Shown piece after piece: positions 22,979-31,357 of a DNA stretch of 48,721 bases. The position numbers and the translations under genes are program-made. Under the pieces are notes generated by a model that saw only the letters and a list, made by a program, of their open reading frames with translations, was not told the DNA's origin and searched no databases. The stretch is from Propionibacteriaceae bacterium UBA6238 (GTDB lineage: Bacteria; Actinomycetota; Actinomycetes; Propionibacteriales; Propionibacteriaceae): the NCBI GenBank assembly GCA_002441465.1, contig DJWE01000049.1:93399-142119 (forward strand), written 5' to 3'. The number at the start of each line of letters is the position of its first letter. The first letter of the stretch is position 1.

Positions 22979-23163
22979 CCACTAACTCCTTCTCGTGCGT
23001 GCGATGCCGACTTCCGGAATCGCCGTGTCGTCCCCGCACCCCCCGAAGGAGCTTCTCGCGCTTTCCCGGCTGGGAAGACGAGCCGGTACAGCGACTACGC
23101 GGAGAACGATAGCGGTTGTCACTGCGATGGGGAACAGTAGGCCCGGCGTGGCTGTGTTCGAGC

Positions 23164-24099
23164 TCACCGGGTCGCGGCGGACGAAGGCGTCCCACCGACG
23201 CGGACGGCGAGCGCCAGCGGGCGGACGCGGCAGCTCATCCGGCTGCGTCGACCCACCGCGTCCCCGTCCAGTTGGGCCTCCACCGGCTCCCTGGTCGCGA
23301 CGTCCACCCGGCTCGAGACCAGGCGCACGAGCGCTGGGTGGCCGCGCCGGTGCCGGGACACGATGTTCGCGCCGATCGCGATCCAGCCGAAGATCGAGCG
23401 CGGCGAGGCGAGGATGGTGTCGAGGGCGCCGTCGTCGAGCGAGGCGTCCGGAATCAGGGCCAGCCCGCCGGTGAGTTCGCCGCAGTTGGCGACCAGCACC
23501 GTGCGGGCGTGCTGGCTCACCGCCCGCTGTCGCTCCGCGGTGACGCGCACGCCGAATCCGAGCCGGAACACCGCGCCGATTCCGGACACGGCGTAGGCCA
23601 GCCAGCCGACCCGCCGCTTCAGCCGCGGGTCCACGCCCGCCATCATCTCCGCGTCCAGGCCCATCCCGGCGGCGACCAGGAACACGGCCGGTTCGCCGCC
23701 GTCCCAGGTCACCTCGCCGACGTCGATGGCGACCTCGGTTCCGGTGAGGGCCACGGCGAGTGCCGCGTCCAGATCGTCGAGGGGGAGCTTGAGGTTGCGG
23801 GCCAGCAGGTTGCCGGTTCCTCCGGGCAGCAGCCCCAGCGGACGTCCGGACCCGAGCAGTCCACTGGCGACGGCCCGGACGGTGCCGTCCCCACCCAGCG
23901 GGCAGACCAGGGTCGCGCCGTCGGCGACGGCTGCGCGGGCCTGCCCTTCTCCGGGATCCTCCGCCGTGGTCTCGTACCAGGCCGGTTCGGGCCAGCCGTG
24001 CTCCGCGCAGCTCCGAGCGACGCGCGTCCGTACGCCGGCCAGGTCGTCGAACTTGGTCGGGTTCACCACCACGGCCCAGGGTCCGTGCGGCTCACGCAT
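23164..24099 (-). CDS. Diacylglycerol/sphingosine kinase-family lipid kinase
   Basis: A 311-residue DAGK catalytic-family protein: nucleotide-binding GGDGT at 69-73, GLLPGGTGNLLARNL near 89-103, and the C-terminal beta domain with NCGELTGGLALIPDASLDDGALDTI. These enzymes phosphorylate diacylglycerol or related lipids, the actinobacterial ones possibly in phosphatidylinositol mannoside or cell-envelope lipid turnover. A TAGAGT box ends 6 nt before the ATG, so the gene is probably leaderless. The lipid substrate is not predictable. Confidence 0.88.
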   Translation of the reverse strand: MREPHGPWAVVVNPTKFDDLAGVRTRVARSCAEHGWPEPAWYETTAEDPGEGQARAAVADGATLVCPLGGDGTVRAVASGLLGSGRPLGLLPGGTGNLLARNLKLPLDDLDAALAVALTGTEVAIDVGEVTWDGGEPAVFLVAAGMGLDAEMMAGVDPRLKRRVGWLAYAVSGIGAVFRLGFGVRVTAERQRAVSQHARTVLVANCGELTGGLALIPDASLDDGALDTILASPRSIFGWIAIGANIVSRHRRGHPALVRLVSSRVDVATREPVEAQLDGDAVGRRSRMSCRVRPLALAVRVGGTPSSAATR

Positions 24100-24136
24100 G
24101 GGCGCACTCTACGTCGAAGCCCGGCCCCGATCCGGC

Positions 24137-24203
24137 TGGACCGAGTTCGGAACCGTCCCCAAGCGGCTCGGACCGAATCGGGGACGGTTCCGAACTCGGT
24201 CCA
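24137..24203. repeat. REP-like palindromic element, copy A1
   Basis: Two 24-nt arms, 24137-24160 and 24180-24203, are perfect inverted repeats. The outer ends are TGGACCGA/TCGGTCCA; the inner ends are GTCCCC/GGGGAC. The 19-nt spacer contains GGACCGAATC next to the GGGGAC arm, a piece also seen next to other copies. It lies between two genes of the same strand. Confidence 0.85.
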
Positions 24204-24238
24204 CGAACCTCGGTGGATCCGATCCGTCCCGAGGGAGC

Positions 24239-25126
24239 TCAGGTGATCGAGGCCGCGTAGATCGATCCGATCGACACAGCCAGCGCGGCGTCGAAATCCG
24301 CGTCCGACATGTCCACCCGCAAGCCCTCGGTGAGCGCACGGCTGAAGCTGGCGATCAGGCCGTGGTTGGCGGCGAGCATCCGGTTGGCCTCGTCGCGGGA
24401 GTACCCGCCCGACAACGCCACCACCCGCAGCACCGCGGGGTGCGCGATCAGATCGGCGTAGAGATTCGCCTCGGTCGGGATGGTCAGCTTCAGCATCACC
24501 TGCGTGCCCTCGGGCAGCGTGGCCAGCCGGTCGAGGATGCCGGCGGTCACCATGGCCTCTGCGACCGGCTTGTCCGGCGCCGTGATGTCGACCTCGGGCT
24601 CGAGGATCGGCACCAGTCCCGCGGCGAGGATTCGCGCGCCCACCTCGAACTGCTGGTCGAGGACGGCGTCGATCCCGGTCGGGTTGCCGGCCTGCACCAA
24701 CGAGCGCATCTTCGTGCCGAACACGCGCCGGGCCACGCCGCGCTCCAGCAGCGCGTCGAGGTCGGGCATCGGCTTCATCAACCGGACGCCGTCCGCGGCC
24801 TCGGCGAGCCCCTTGTCGACCTTCAGGAACGGGACGATCTCCTTGGCGTCCCACAGGTAGTCCGGGACGGGCACGTCGTCGATGTCGCGCTCCATCGTCT
24901 GTTCGAACAGGATCGCGGCGAGGATCTTCTCGCCGGTGAACACCGAGCTGGTCATGATCCGGGTGCGGAAGGCGTGGATCAGGTCGAACATCTCCGCGTC
25001 CCCGGAATAGGCCTGCGGCGGGATCCCGTAGCGGGTGAGTGCTCCCGGTGTGCTCCCACCGGATTGGTCGAGCGCTGCGACGAATCCCTTCGCGGTCGCG
25101 ATTCGGGAGAGCTGGGCGGTATCCAT
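24239..25126 (-). CDS. Class I fructose-bisphosphate aldolase
   Basis: A 295-residue class I (Schiff-base) aldolase of the bacterial short type, which interconverts fructose-1,6-bisphosphate with dihydroxyacetone phosphate and glyceraldehyde-3-phosphate. Recognisable parts: GFVAALDQSGGSTP, VPFLKVDKGL (K102, K105), VFGTKMRSL (K139), LVPILEPEV, and QVMLKLTIP with the likely Schiff-base K213. The ATG at 25126 is chosen because AGGAGGAATC lies directly before it; a longer reading to 25168 would add 14 residues with no ribosome binding site. It is a single gene. Confidence 0.93.
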   Translation of the reverse strand: MDTAQLSRIATAKGFVAALDQSGGSTPGALTRYGIPPQAYSGDAEMFDLIHAFRTRIMTSSVFTGEKILAAILFEQTMERDIDDVPVPDYLWDAKEIVPFLKVDKGLAEAADGVRLMKPMPDLDALLERGVARRVFGTKMRSLVQAGNPTGIDAVLDQQFEVGARILAAGLVPILEPEVDITAPDKPVAEAMVTAGILDRLATLPEGTQVMLKLTIPTEANLYADLIAHPAVLRVVALSGGYSRDEANRMLAANHGLIASFSRALTEGLRVDMSDADFDAALAVSIGSIYAASIT

Positions 25127-25284
25127 GATTCCTCCTGGCGACTGCCGCCGACGGTCGTCGTCGGCCACCGGCGGGGTCCGAGACCACCTCCAGCCTATGA
25201 CCGCTTCGATCCCGGCGTCGCGGAACCGCAGGACTCCTGCTCGGTTCGGTCCCCAACCGGCCGCCTCGGTCGTAGGGTCAGGGC

Positions 25285-25791
25285 ATGAAGACCAACACCG
25301 CTCTCCAGGTGATCTTTGCCTTCTTCCTCGGCCTTGTGGTGGTCGCGTTCGTCGGTATCGGGGTGAACACCTTCTACCCCGAGCCGGTCTGGACGGAAGG
25401 GAACCAGCCCGGCTACGCGAACTGGCAGCTGATCACCGGGGTGATCCTGCTGGTGTGCGCCACGATCCTGCTGGCGGTCTCGCTGCTCCTGCCCGAATCG
25501 CAGGGAGTTCTGTCGAACGGCGTCCTTCTGGGCGGGGTGTTCACCATGGTGTACGCCGTCGGCATGACGGTGACGTCGGACCGCAGCGTGCTCCGGTTCG
25601 TGGTGGTCGCCGCGGCCCTGGCTGTGACGATCGGTATCGGTTACCTGAAGTTCGTCCGGCGGCGTGCGGCGGCGGCCGCGGCCACTGCCGCCGTCCCGCC
25701 GGCCGTGGCGGGCGGAACCGGCGAACTCGCCGACCGGCTCACAGCGGTCGAGCACAAGCTGGACGCCATCGCCCGGGCGCTGCGGGGCTGA
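25285..25791 (+). CDS. Hypothetical membrane protein (four helices)
   Basis: A 168-residue protein not assigned to a named family. It has four predicted membrane segments: ALQVIFAFFLGLVVVAFVGI, LITGVILLVCATILLAVSLLL, GVLLGGVFTMVYAVGMTV and FVVVAAALAVTIGIGYL. A cytoplasmic Ala-rich linker and a short C-terminal helix (LADRLTAVEHKLDAIARALRG) with coiled-coil character follow. A TAGGGT box ends 6 nt before the ATG, indicating a leaderless message. Function unknown. Confidence 0.75.
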   Translation: MKTNTALQVIFAFFLGLVVVAFVGIGVNTFYPEPVWTEGNQPGYANWQLITGVILLVCATILLAVSLLLPESQGVLSNGVLLGGVFTMVYAVGMTVTSDRSVLRFVVVAAALAVTIGIGYLKFVRRRAAAAAATAAVPPAVAGGTGELADRLTAVEHKLDAIARALRG

Positions 25792-25827
25792 GCCTGGGCA
25801 TCGTCATCGGGGGAGTGCGGCCGGTCC

Positions 25828-26355
25828 TCAGGCCATGCCCGGCTCCATCTCGCCGGACTGGAGTTCGGGGGCGGCACGGCGCTCGGTCAGCGCGAGCGCA
25901 CGCTGCAGACGCGGACGGTTGTAGCGCTGCACGATGATGAACGGCAGGTTCCCGATCAGGGCGATGGTGAAGATGAACAGCCACAGGTCGAACGGCGTCC
26001 ACAGCCGCATGACCACCACCGACACCACCGCGCGGACGTGGTTGGACTCGCCCCGGCAGGTCTCCTGGATGAAGCGGGACAAGTACGCCGGATCGGCTGC
26101 GGCCAGGTGCTTCTTGGAGAACCCGTTCGGCCCGGCGAAGGTCGGCAGGTAGTCCTTCCATCGATCGACGCGCAGGTGCTGGCGGTAGAACTCGCCGTCG
26201 GCCTCCCAATGCTGCGTGCGGTACGCCGGACGGGCCGGGTCGAAGAACCGCGCGGGCAGATGTGGGTCGATGAGGATCCGTCCCAGCGTGAGTACCCAAT
26301 ACAGGGAAAAGTCCAGCCAGAACAGGTTCATGGTCTCCTCGGTCACTGATTTCAC
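25828..26355 (-). CDS. CrtO-like acyltransferase (glycosyl-carotenoid acyltransferase family)
   Basis: A 175-residue membrane protein resembling CrtO, the enzyme that acylates glycosyl-diaponeurosporenoate in staphyloxanthin synthesis. An N-terminal segment FWLDFSLYWVLTLGRI, the conserved soluble part YRQHLRVDRWKDYLPTFAGPNGFSKKHL, and a C-terminal helix leading to GNLPFIIVQRYNRPR are present. GTG at 26355 is preceded by GGAGG; ATG at 26331 is an alternative start. It is divergent from a glycosyltransferase gene, consistent with building an acylated glycolipid or pigment; no carotenoid desaturase genes are in the window, so the acceptor is unknown. Confidence 0.65.
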   Translation of the reverse strand: MKSVTEETMNLFWLDFSLYWVLTLGRILIDPHLPARFFDPARPAYRTQHWEADGEFYRQHLRVDRWKDYLPTFAGPNGFSKKHLAAADPAYLSRFIQETCRGESNHVRAVVSVVVMRLWTPFDLWLFIFTIALIGNLPFIIVQRYNRPRLQRALALTERRAAPELQSGEMEPGMA

Positions 26356-26440
26356 TCCTCACCTCCATCCTACGAGTCGGGAATTCCTCGTCTCAGCGGG
26401 CACAATGGGGGGTGGACATAGTGCTGAGGACGGGGACCCT

Positions 26441-27673
26441 GTGGTTGGTGTGCTGTTGTGGCTGTGCACGCTCGGACTGGTTCTCACCGGTCTCTACGGC
26501 ATCTACCAGGTGGTGGTGAGCTCCCGTTTCACCGGTGACCTGCCGGTGCTGCCCGAGATCGGAAGGCCGCACCGCTTCGCCGTCTTGATCTTCGCCCGCA
26601 ACGAGGAACGGGTGATCGGCCAGTTGCTGGCGAGCCTGGCCGCCCAGGACTATCCCGCGGAAGCCTTCGATGTCTTCGTCACCGCGGACAACTGCACGGA
26701 CGCGACCGCCGCGGTGGCCCGCAAGGCCGGAGCGATCACCGTCGAGCGCTCCGACCCGGGACCCCGCGGCAAGGGTGCGGCCCTGAACTGGTTCTTCGCC
26801 GAGCACTTCCCGAGCGGGTACGACGCGTGCGTCGTCTTCGACGCCGACAATGTGGTCGATCCGGGATTCCTCGCCGCGATGAACCGGCAACTGGCGGCCG
26901 GTCACCAGATCGCGGTGGGTTACCGGATGGGCAAGAACCCGTCCAGTTCCTGGGTGGCGGGAGCCAGCACCCTGTTCTGGCTGATGCAGACCCGGTTCTT
27001 CCATCTGCCTCGCGCGCTGCGGAACCTGCCCTGCACTTCGGTCGGCGGCACCGGATTCATGTTCGCGACGCGCGTGCTGGGGCCGGACGGCTGGCGCACC
27101 AGCAGTGCCTGCGAGGACATCGAGTTCACCTTGCAGGCGATCGCGTCCGGGCATTTCGTGGCGTTCGCGCAGGACGCGGTGTTCTACGACGAACAGCCAC
27201 TCACCTTCGGCCAATCACTCAAGCAGCGGTATCGCTGGTCGGTCGGTTCGGTGCAGCTGATCCGGACCTCGGTGCCGAAGCTGTTGGCGAACGTCCGGCA
27301 CGGCCAACTCGGTGCGCTGGACGCCGCGCTCTACATCATCGGCGTCGTCGTCGGCGGGTTGTCGGGCGTGCTGTGGGTACTCAGCCTGGTGCTCGGCTGG
27401 ATGTCGGGGATCGGGCTCGGCCGCACCTTGCTCGGCGTGCTCGCCTCGTCGGTGGCCGGCTACCTGCTGCTGGCCGGGTTCGGCGTGCTGGTGGCGCGGC
27501 TCGAGCACGTCCGCTGGCCGGGCATGGCCAAGGCCGTGGCGGGTTTCCCGATCTGGCTGTTCAGCTGGTCGGTGATCAACGTGGTCGTCCTGTTCTACCG
27601 TGACCCGACCTGGTACACGGTGCCGCACAGCGAGGCGATGTCGCTGGCCGAGGCTCGCCTCGACCACCGCTGA
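26441..27673 (+). CDS. Family 2 membrane glycosyltransferase
   Basis: About 410 residues. An N-terminal helix (LLWLCTLGLVLTGLYGIYQV) is followed by a GT-A domain: VLIFARNEERVIGQLLASLAAQDYP, a DADN metal/nucleotide motif at 134-137, the catalytic SACEDIEF near 222-229, and QRYRW near 262-266. At least three C-terminal membrane helices come next. This layout matches processive or polyprenyl-linked GT2 enzymes (cellulose synthase/PgaC-like). The GTG at 26441 is favoured by GAGGA 10 nt upstream and a CACAAT box at 26401-26406; an ATG at 26405 lacks a ribosome binding site. Sugar donor and acceptor are unknown. Confidence 0.82.
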   Translation: MVGVLLWLCTLGLVLTGLYGIYQVVVSSRFTGDLPVLPEIGRPHRFAVLIFARNEERVIGQLLASLAAQDYPAEAFDVFVTADNCTDATAAVARKAGAITVERSDPGPRGKGAALNWFFAEHFPSGYDACVVFDADNVVDPGFLAAMNRQLAAGHQIAVGYRMGKNPSSSWVAGASTLFWLMQTRFFHLPRALRNLPCTSVGGTGFMFATRVLGPDGWRTSSACEDIEFTLQAIASGHFVAFAQDAVFYDEQPLTFGQSLKQRYRWSVGSVQLIRTSVPKLLANVRHGQLGALDAALYIIGVVVGGLSGVLWVLSLVLGWMSGIGLGRTLLGVLASSVAGYLLLAGFGVLVARLEHVRWPGMAKAVAGFPIWLFSWSVINVVVLFYRDPTWYTVPHSEAMSLAEARLDHR

Positions 27674-27689
27674 GCCGAGATCGATCCGA

Positions 27690-27761
27690 GGGGACGGTTC
27701 CGAACTCGGTCCACCCCCGGACCGCCGCCGGCGGAAGTGGACCGAGTTCGGAACCGTCCCC
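27690..27761. repeat. REP-like palindromic element, copy A2
   Basis: The same 24-nt arm as in copy A1, at 27690-27713 and perfectly inverted at 27738-27761. The order is reversed, so the GGGGAC ends are outermost and TGGACC ends innermost, with a 24-nt GC-rich spacer. It lies between convergent genes and could act as a bidirectional terminator. Confidence 0.85.
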
Positions 27762-27769
27762 GATTCGGG

Positions 27770-28627
27770 TCAGATCGGGGAGACGGCTGCCACCAGGTAG
27801 GGCTTCGCGCCGTCCGGGGTGGTCACGGCGGCGCGCCACCCGTCGTGCGCTGGACGCCACCAGGCGCCCACCGTCGCGGGCAGCAGGATCGGCCGGAGGA
27901 AGGAGACCTGTGCGGAATACGCACCGGGCAACCGGGGGTCGAGCGCGGCCAGCAACCGGGCGTGCGTCCACATGCCGTGGATGATCGGACGGGCGAACCC
28001 GAACGCCCGGGCGGCCACCCTGCTGGTGTGGATCGGATTGGGGTCTGTGGAGACCCGGCGGTAGTCGCGTCCGAGATCGGCCCCCAGCCGCCAGATCGCG
28101 GTCGGCGGCTGCGCGACGAACTCGTCGGCGGTGCTCGCCTCCGGCGTCCCGGACGTGGACGCGCCCGGCGCCAGGTAGGTGCTCACCCCGTCCCAGACCA
28201 GCTCGTCGGCCACCCTCACCTCGCCGACCATGTCGAGCAGCGCCCCGCGCCGGTGCGGACGCAGGTTGTCCACGCGCACCGAGAGGTCCAGGACCTCGCC
28301 CGCGTCGACCGGACGGTGCAGTCGCATCCGGTTCGAGACGTGTACGGCTCCCGCCAGCCTGATCGTGGAGTCGGAGCCGGAGAGCAGATGGACGTGCAGT
28401 CCGAAGGTCAGCACGTGCAGCCACGTGGGCGGCACCCGGTCGCGGAGCGGGAATCCGCAGACCCGGTCGTAGTCGGCCACCACCGCCGGATCCTGGTGGA
28501 CTCCACAGACCCGGACGGTTCGTCTCGGCACTCGCGCCGCGCCGCGCTGGAAGCTGGGCGCCAGTGCCTTCGCGAACAGCGGGCCGAGGCGGGGGAGTGC
28601 CGCGAGGACCTCGACGTCGGCGTCCAT
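27770..28627 (-). CDS. MaoC-like (R)-hydratase, HtdX type
   Basis: A 285-residue double hot-dog protein. The second half carries the hydratase-2 catalytic pattern, with D195 and H200 in DPNPIHTSRVAARAFGF followed by RPIIHGMW. Such enzymes add or remove water at C2-C3 of enoyl/3-hydroxyacyl thioesters. The ATG overlaps the stop of the FabG gene by one base (TGATG). The thiolase, FabG, MaoC order resembles the mycobacterial fadA2, fabG4, htdX group, which supports an acyl-thioester pathway; whether it runs toward synthesis or degradation is open. Confidence 0.87.
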   Translation of the reverse strand: MDADVEVLAALPRLGPLFAKALAPSFQRGAARVPRRTVRVCGVHQDPAVVADYDRVCGFPLRDRVPPTWLHVLTFGLHVHLLSGSDSTIRLAGAVHVSNRMRLHRPVDAGEVLDLSVRVDNLRPHRRGALLDMVGEVRVADELVWDGVSTYLAPGASTSGTPEASTADEFVAQPPTAIWRLGADLGRDYRRVSTDPNPIHTSRVAARAFGFARPIIHGMWTHARLLAALDPRLPGAYSAQVSFLRPILLPATVGAWWRPAHDGWRAAVTTPDGAKPYLVAAVSPI

Positions 28628-30021
28628 CACTGGCCGACCAGGTTCTGGCCGCAGACTCGGACCACCTGACCGGTGACGCCTGCGCTGGCCGGGTCGAGGA
28701 AGTAGCCGATCGTCTCGGCCACGTCCACCGGCTGCCCGCCCTGGCCGAGGCTGTTCGTGCGCCGGAACACCTCCCGCTGCACGAACGGGATCTTCGCGGT
28801 CATGTCGGTCTCGATGAAGCCGGGTGCGACGGCGTTGACGGTGATGCCGCGTGCGGCCAGCTGGGGCGCCTCTGCCCGGACCAGGCCGACCACACCGGCC
28901 TTGGACGCGGCGTAGTTGGCCTGCCCGCGGTTTCCCGCGATGCCGGAGGTGGACGCGATGGCGACGATCCGGCCGCCGTCGGCAAGCCCGCCAGGCCGTC
29001 CCTCGAGCAGCACCGGATTGATCCGCAGCTCGGCAGCGAGGTTCACTTCGAGCACCTGGGCCCAGCGCTGCGCGTCGGTGTTGGCCAGCTGTTTGTCCCT
29101 GGTGATGCCCGCGTTGTGCACGATCCCGTGGATGCACGCGTCGGCGCCGTACCGGGTCGCCACGTGCGCCGCGATCCGCTCGCCGGCGTCCGGCGCGGTG
29201 ACGTCGAGCTGCAGGGCGGTTCCGTGCAGCCGGTTGGCCAGGGCGGCCAGCGACTCACCTGCTGCCGGGATGTCCACGCACACCACCGTTGCGCCGTCGC
29301 GAGCGGCGACGGTCGCGATCTGGGCGCCGATGCCACGGGCGGCTCCGGTGACCACCACGATGCGCCCAGCCAGGGGTGCCGGCGGCTCGTCGTGTCGTTG
29401 TGGAGCTCGTTGCTCATCCTGGCCCGGCTCAGGAATCGGGTCTCGGGCGGGACTCACCGTCCAGGACTGGCCGTCGACGAAAGCGGAGCGGCCCTCCAGC
29501 AGGAAGGAGAGCGTCGAGGCCAGGTCCGGCGCGGCCGTCCCCTGGGCGACGTAGACCAGGTTCGCGGTCGCGCCGTGGCGCAGTTCCTTGCCGACGGTGC
29601 GATTGATCCCGTCCAAGGCCTGCCGGACGGCGTTCGCCTCCACCCCGGTGACCTCGGCGTCGGCGACCAGGACGACCCGTCCGGATCCGGCCAGCGCCCG
29701 CACCGCCGGACGCAGCACCGCGCGCAGGCCCTCGAGCTGGCGGACCTCGCGCAGCCCGCAGGCGTCGACCACGATGGCCCCGATCCGATCGGGATAGGCA
29801 GGGAGCTCGGCGTCGTCGTCGCGGAGGGGGACGGCGGAGACGACGCCGAGCAGTTCGAGGGTGTCGCCGGCGAGAGTCGAGTTCGCCAGCGACGCCAGCA
29901 CCACCGGCTCGTCCGGCAGCACCCGTCCGCGGCGCAGCACCGGCGGTTCGGCTAGGCCGAACCTCCCGGCCAGCGCCTTGCCGGCGCGGGAAGTGAAGGC
30001 GCGTTCGAGCAGGCCGGCCAT
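28627..30021 (-). CDS. Two-domain 3-oxoacyl-thioester reductase, FabG4 (high-molecular-weight FabG) type
   Basis: 464 residues, nearly twice the usual FabG. An N-terminal domain of about 210 residues without an intact nucleotide motif is followed by a complete short-chain dehydrogenase: TGAARGIG at 225-232, VHNAGIT, and the catalytic S357, Y370 and K374 in ANYAASKAG. This is the FabG4/HMwFabG layout, NAD-dependent and able to reduce 3-oxoacyl-CoA. The ATG at 30021 gives a TGATG overlap with the thiolase stop; longer readings of the frame overlap the thiolase gene and were rejected. Confidence 0.92.
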   Translation of the reverse strand: MAGLLERAFTSRAGKALAGRFGLAEPPVLRRGRVLPDEPVVLASLANSTLAGDTLELLGVVSAVPLRDDDAELPAYPDRIGAIVVDACGLREVRQLEGLRAVLRPAVRALAGSGRVVLVADAEVTGVEANAVRQALDGINRTVGKELRHGATANLVYVAQGTAAPDLASTLSFLLEGRSAFVDGQSWTVSPARDPIPEPGQDEQRAPQRHDEPPAPLAGRIVVVTGAARGIGAQIATVAARDGATVVCVDIPAAGESLAALANRLHGTALQLDVTAPDAGERIAAHVATRYGADACIHGIVHNAGITRDKQLANTDAQRWAQVLEVNLAAELRINPVLLEGRPGGLADGGRIVAIASTSGIAGNRGQANYAASKAGVVGLVRAEAPQLAARGITVNAVAPGFIETDMTAKIPFVQREVFRRTNSLGQGGQPVDVAETIGYFLDPASAGVTGQVVRVCGQNLVGQ

Positions 30022-31289
30022 CACACGGCCTCCAGGATCGCGACCACGCCCTGGCCCCCGGCTGCGCACACCGAGACCAGGCCGCGGGCCCTGCCGCCGC
30101 GCTCGTGCAACAGCTTGGCCGCCGTCGCCACGATCCTGGCTCCGGTCGCGGCGAACGGGTGGCCGGCGGCGAGGGAGGAGCCGGTGATGTTCAGCCGGTC
30201 GTGATCGATCGGTCCGAGCGGCGCGGACAGCCCGAGTCGCTCCGAGCAGAAGGCCGCGGACTCCCAGGCCGCCAGCGTGGCCAGCACCGTGGACGCGAAG
30301 GCCTCGTGCAGTTCGTAGAGCTCGAAGTCGCTCAGGGCCATGCCGTTGCGGGCCAGGAGCGTGGCCACTGCGTGGGCGGGGGCGAGCAGCAGGTCGTCGC
30401 CTCCGGGATGGTCGACGGCGGCGACTTGGGCGTCCACCACTCTGGCCAGCGCCGGCAGCCCGTTTCGCTGCGCCCAGTCCGGCGCAGCCAATAACACCAC
30501 GGCCGCCCCGTCGGTGAGCGCGGTGGAGTTGCCCGCGGTCATGCTGTCGCCGAAGACCGGCCTGAGTGTGGCCAGCTTCTCCACGGAGGTGTCGGCTCTC
30601 AGGATCGTGTCCGTCGTCACCCCGAGATAGGGGGTGACCAGATCGTCGAAGAAGCCGCTGGACCAGGCCGCGGCGAGGTTGTGGTGGGACGCCGCCGCGA
30701 GCTCGTCCTGGGCCTCGCGGGAGATGCTCCAGGTTGCCGTCGTACGCGCCTGGTGTTCGCCCATCGACAAGCCGGTGCGCGGTTCGACCACCTGCGGTGC
30801 GACCGGAGCCAGCTGGCTCGGCCGGATCCGGGACAGGGCTCGGAGCCGCTGAGGGAGGGTCTTCGCGCGATTGGCCGCCAAGAGCGCGCGCCGCAACCCC
30901 TCGCTGACGGCGATCGGGGCGTCCGAGGCGGAGTCGACCCCGCCTCCGATGCCGACCTCGGCCTGCCCGAGGGCGATCTTGTTGGCGATGTACACCACCG
31001 CCTCCAGGCCGGTTCCGCAGGCTTGCTGCAGGTCGACCGCCGGCGTGGTCGGGGCGAGAGCGGAGGAGAGCACTGCCTCGCGAGTGAGGTTGAAGTCCCT
31101 GGCGTGCTTGAGGACGGCGCCCGCGGCCACCTCGTCCAGCTCGCGTCCGGCGAGCCCGAACCGGGCGACCAACCCGTCCAGGGCGGAGGTGAGCAGGTCG
31201 AGGTTGCTGGCCGCTGCGTAGGCGCCGCCGGCCTTGGCGAACGGCGTCCGATTGCCCCCGACGACCACGGCGCTGCGTGGAAGCGACAT
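30021..31289 (-). CDS. Acetyl-CoA acyltransferase (thiolase, FadA/FadI type)
   Basis: A 422-residue thiolase with the three active-site parts: nucleophile C91 in QQACGTG, H377 in GHPF, and C408 in CAAGGQG. It cleaves 3-oxoacyl-CoA to acetyl-CoA and a shortened acyl-CoA, or runs in reverse. The length fits the FadI/FadA2 type. GGAGGAGCC precedes the ATG. It is the first gene of the thiolase, FabG, MaoC operon, divergent from a TetR gene that probably controls it. Confidence 0.93.
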   Translation of the reverse strand: MSLPRSAVVVGGNRTPFAKAGGAYAAASNLDLLTSALDGLVARFGLAGRELDEVAAGAVLKHARDFNLTREAVLSSALAPTTPAVDLQQACGTGLEAVVYIANKIALGQAEVGIGGGVDSASDAPIAVSEGLRRALLAANRAKTLPQRLRALSRIRPSQLAPVAPQVVEPRTGLSMGEHQARTTATWSISREAQDELAAASHHNLAAAWSSGFFDDLVTPYLGVTTDTILRADTSVEKLATLRPVFGDSMTAGNSTALTDGAAVVLLAAPDWAQRNGLPALARVVDAQVAAVDHPGGDDLLLAPAHAVATLLARNGMALSDFELYELHEAFASTVLATLAAWESAAFCSERLGLSAPLGPIDHDRLNITGSSLAAGHPFAATGARIVATAAKLLHERGGRARGLVSVCAAGGQGVVAILEAV

Positions 31290-31313
31290 GGCTCCTCCTT
31301 CGAATTTACTCGA

Positions 31314-31347
31314 TACCGACGGTAGCAGATACGGTGAGTACCGGGTA
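31314..31347. promoter_or_regulatory. Palindromic operator region between thiolase operon and TetR gene
   Basis: The 68-nt divergent intergenic region contains TACCG-A-CGGTA (31314-31324) and TACC-G-GGTA (31339-31347), with further ACGGT/TACCG half-sites between. The second overlaps the TAGTCT -10 box of the TetR gene (31346-31351). This is the expected layout for TetR autoregulation together with control of the opposing operon; binding is inferred. Confidence 0.5.
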
Positions 31348-31357
31348 GTCTGGCCGT

